A DNA stretch of 64,000 bases, from the NCBI RefSeq assembly GCF_025264665.1, contig NZ_CP073697.1, positions 744,001-808,000 of the forward strand, in the 5' to 3' direction. The DNA comes from Edaphobacter flagellatus. Its GTDB lineage: Bacteria; Acidobacteriota; Terriglobia; Terriglobales; Acidobacteriaceae. Both the position numbers and the translations under genes were made by a program. The notes under the pieces are model-generated. The model did no database searches. It was not told the DNA's origin and worked only from the letters and a program-made list of their open reading frames with translations. Shown here in pieces: positions 63,143 to 64,000 of this stretch (its first letter is position 1; the number at the start of each line of letters is the position of its first letter).

Positions 63143-63931
63143 TTAGGAGTCCGACGGTGTCACTTCTTGTGATGTCGCGGTCTGGAGGTTGAAATACTGC
63201 CTCATGTCGATCTGGAGTTTGTACTTTTGATTCACAAGACCCATTAGGAACCACGCGGTCTTTTGCAAGTATTCGAGATCATCGGCAAGCGTCGGGAGTG
63301 GCGTTCCTGCCGCATTCTCGTGAATGACGCGATGCCGCTGGCCGTCGATGGTCTTGAGTCGATCCTCACTGTATTGGTAGTTGTTTATCGGCGCGTAGTC
63401 TTTAGGCGGCGTGCATAGCTTGAACAAGAGATTGATTTTGACGAGAAGCGATTCGCGCCCGATCTGCTTGAGACGGTCCTCAATAAAGTCCGCACGAAGC
63501 TGCTCGAAGGTCTTGGTCTTGAAATCCTTCATGCTGACCTGTTTGTTCTCGAACATGTATTCCCAAGCCGCGGGGTCCGTTGTCGCACACACTTTGAGAT
63601 AAGACCACGCCGCATCGTCCAGAATGGATTGCGCAAAGACGAGGGAGGCGGCATCGATTGCTGTCGATGCGTTCGTCAACACCATCTGGGTTATCTGTGT
63701 CTGAAGGAACGACAACACTTCGGGATCGGTAGGTTTGTCGGCATCACCGAAGATTCGCCTAAAGTCGGGTTCGGTCGCCGCTGCCTCCATGAGGCTCGCG
63801 TGGTATTCCTGAACTGCCAATGGCGCGATGCTGCCCGTCGCTGCGATGAATTGCCGCAAAGACAGGACGAGATTCCAGTTGTTGTTGAATCTGCGGAAGG
63901 TCTCGAGGAACTGCTCTTCTGCTGTCGGCAC
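63143..63931 (-). CDS. HEPN-like helical protein with RxxxxH motif
   Basis: 262 aa, all-helical; GTG start with GGAGG upstream. Near the end of the protein DGQRHRVIHEN contains R-x4-H with a following Glu, the sequence signature of HEPN RNases, preceded by long helices (FIEDRLKQIGRESLLVKINLLFKL). It converges with the defence-like genes on the plus strand. A stand-alone HEPN toxin or effector is inferred; the rest matches no family I recognise. Confidence 0.55.
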   Translation of the reverse strand: MPTAEEQFLETFRRFNNNWNLVLSLRQFIAATGSIAPLAVQEYHASLMEAAATEPDFRRIFGDADKPTDPEVLSFLQTQITQMVLTNASTAIDAASLVFAQSILDDAAWSYLKVCATTDPAAWEYMFENKQVSMKDFKTKTFEQLRADFIEDRLKQIGRESLLVKINLLFKLCTPPKDYAPINNYQYSEDRLKTIDGQRHRVIHENAAGTPLPTLADDLEYLQKTAWFLMGLVNQKYKLQIDMRQYFNLQTATSQEVTPSDS

Positions 63932-64000
63932 TACCCGCCTCCTTGCCCAGCATCCGGTACTGCTAAGGTCAGCTCTAGTGTCGCACCGCCGGAGGCAGTA

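Overview
The window reads as chromosome of a GC-rich Gram-negative soil bacterium, most likely Acidobacteriota (Terriglobus/Granulicella/Edaphobacter type). This is inferred from the TonB receptor with an N-terminal carboxypeptidase-regulatory domain and from the overall gene style; no rRNA or other marker gene is present to prove it. The central fact is a 48.5 kb integrative conjugative element (ICE) in a tRNA-Asp(GTC) gene. The intact tRNA lies at 57658-57734 (minus strand). A displaced copy of its 3' end lies at 9132-9178. A tyrosine integrase and a small excisionase-like protein sit beside the right junction.

Left chromosomal flank (1-9131). There is a metal (probably copper) uptake cluster: a PepSY membrane protein with a His/Met-rich loop, a TonB-dependent receptor and two related exported Cys/His proteins. 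A TetR-controlled stress or redox cluster follows: a short-chain dehydrogenase (SDR) preceded by a NemR-type palindrome, TetR, SRPBCC, VOC and NTF2-like proteins.

ICE, left accessory part (9.2-36.5 kb). In order: a group II-like reverse transcriptase with a downstream PLD-type nuclease and a hairpin-rich leader; a metabolic cargo operon (SDR, NTF2-like, YciI-like, SDR, succinate-semialdehyde dehydrogenase, HxlR) with a divergent AraC regulator; ParB-like, DUF6908 and ArdC-like anti-restriction genes; a YhcG-type PDDEXK nuclease followed by a hairpin-rich non-coding stretch; a zincin-motif protein; a Swt1-like HEPN protein coupled to a cytosolic trypsin-like protease; a two-TM protein; a YunG-like protein; and an operon of a sigma factor, two MORC-like GHKL ATPases, a DruA (DUF4338) homologue and an alkyltransferase-like protein. 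Three of these blocks (RT-PLD, HEPN-protease, sigma-GHKL-GHKL-DruA) look like anti-phage or conflict systems that do not match a named system I can recall.

ICE, transfer part (36.6-57.7 kb). A MobF relaxase with a duplicated C-terminal helicase module, the VirD4/TraD coupling protein, a ribbon-helix-helix accessory protein with a palindrome array (oriT candidate), a RepB-type primase, SSB, and a nearly complete VirB/Trb type IV secretion operon (B2, B3, B4, B9, B10, B5, B6, B8, B11). This operon is preceded by a LysR regulator, then the excisionase-like gene and the integrase.

Right flank (57.7-64 kb). Beyond the tRNA lie TGGACACCAA repeats, then a Gabija-like pair (OLD-type ATPase/TOPRIM nuclease plus UvrD-like helicase), a DUF5677 protein, two small proteins and a convergent gene with an RxxxxH motif like that of HEPN RNases. 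This suggests a second defence island abutting the same tRNA.
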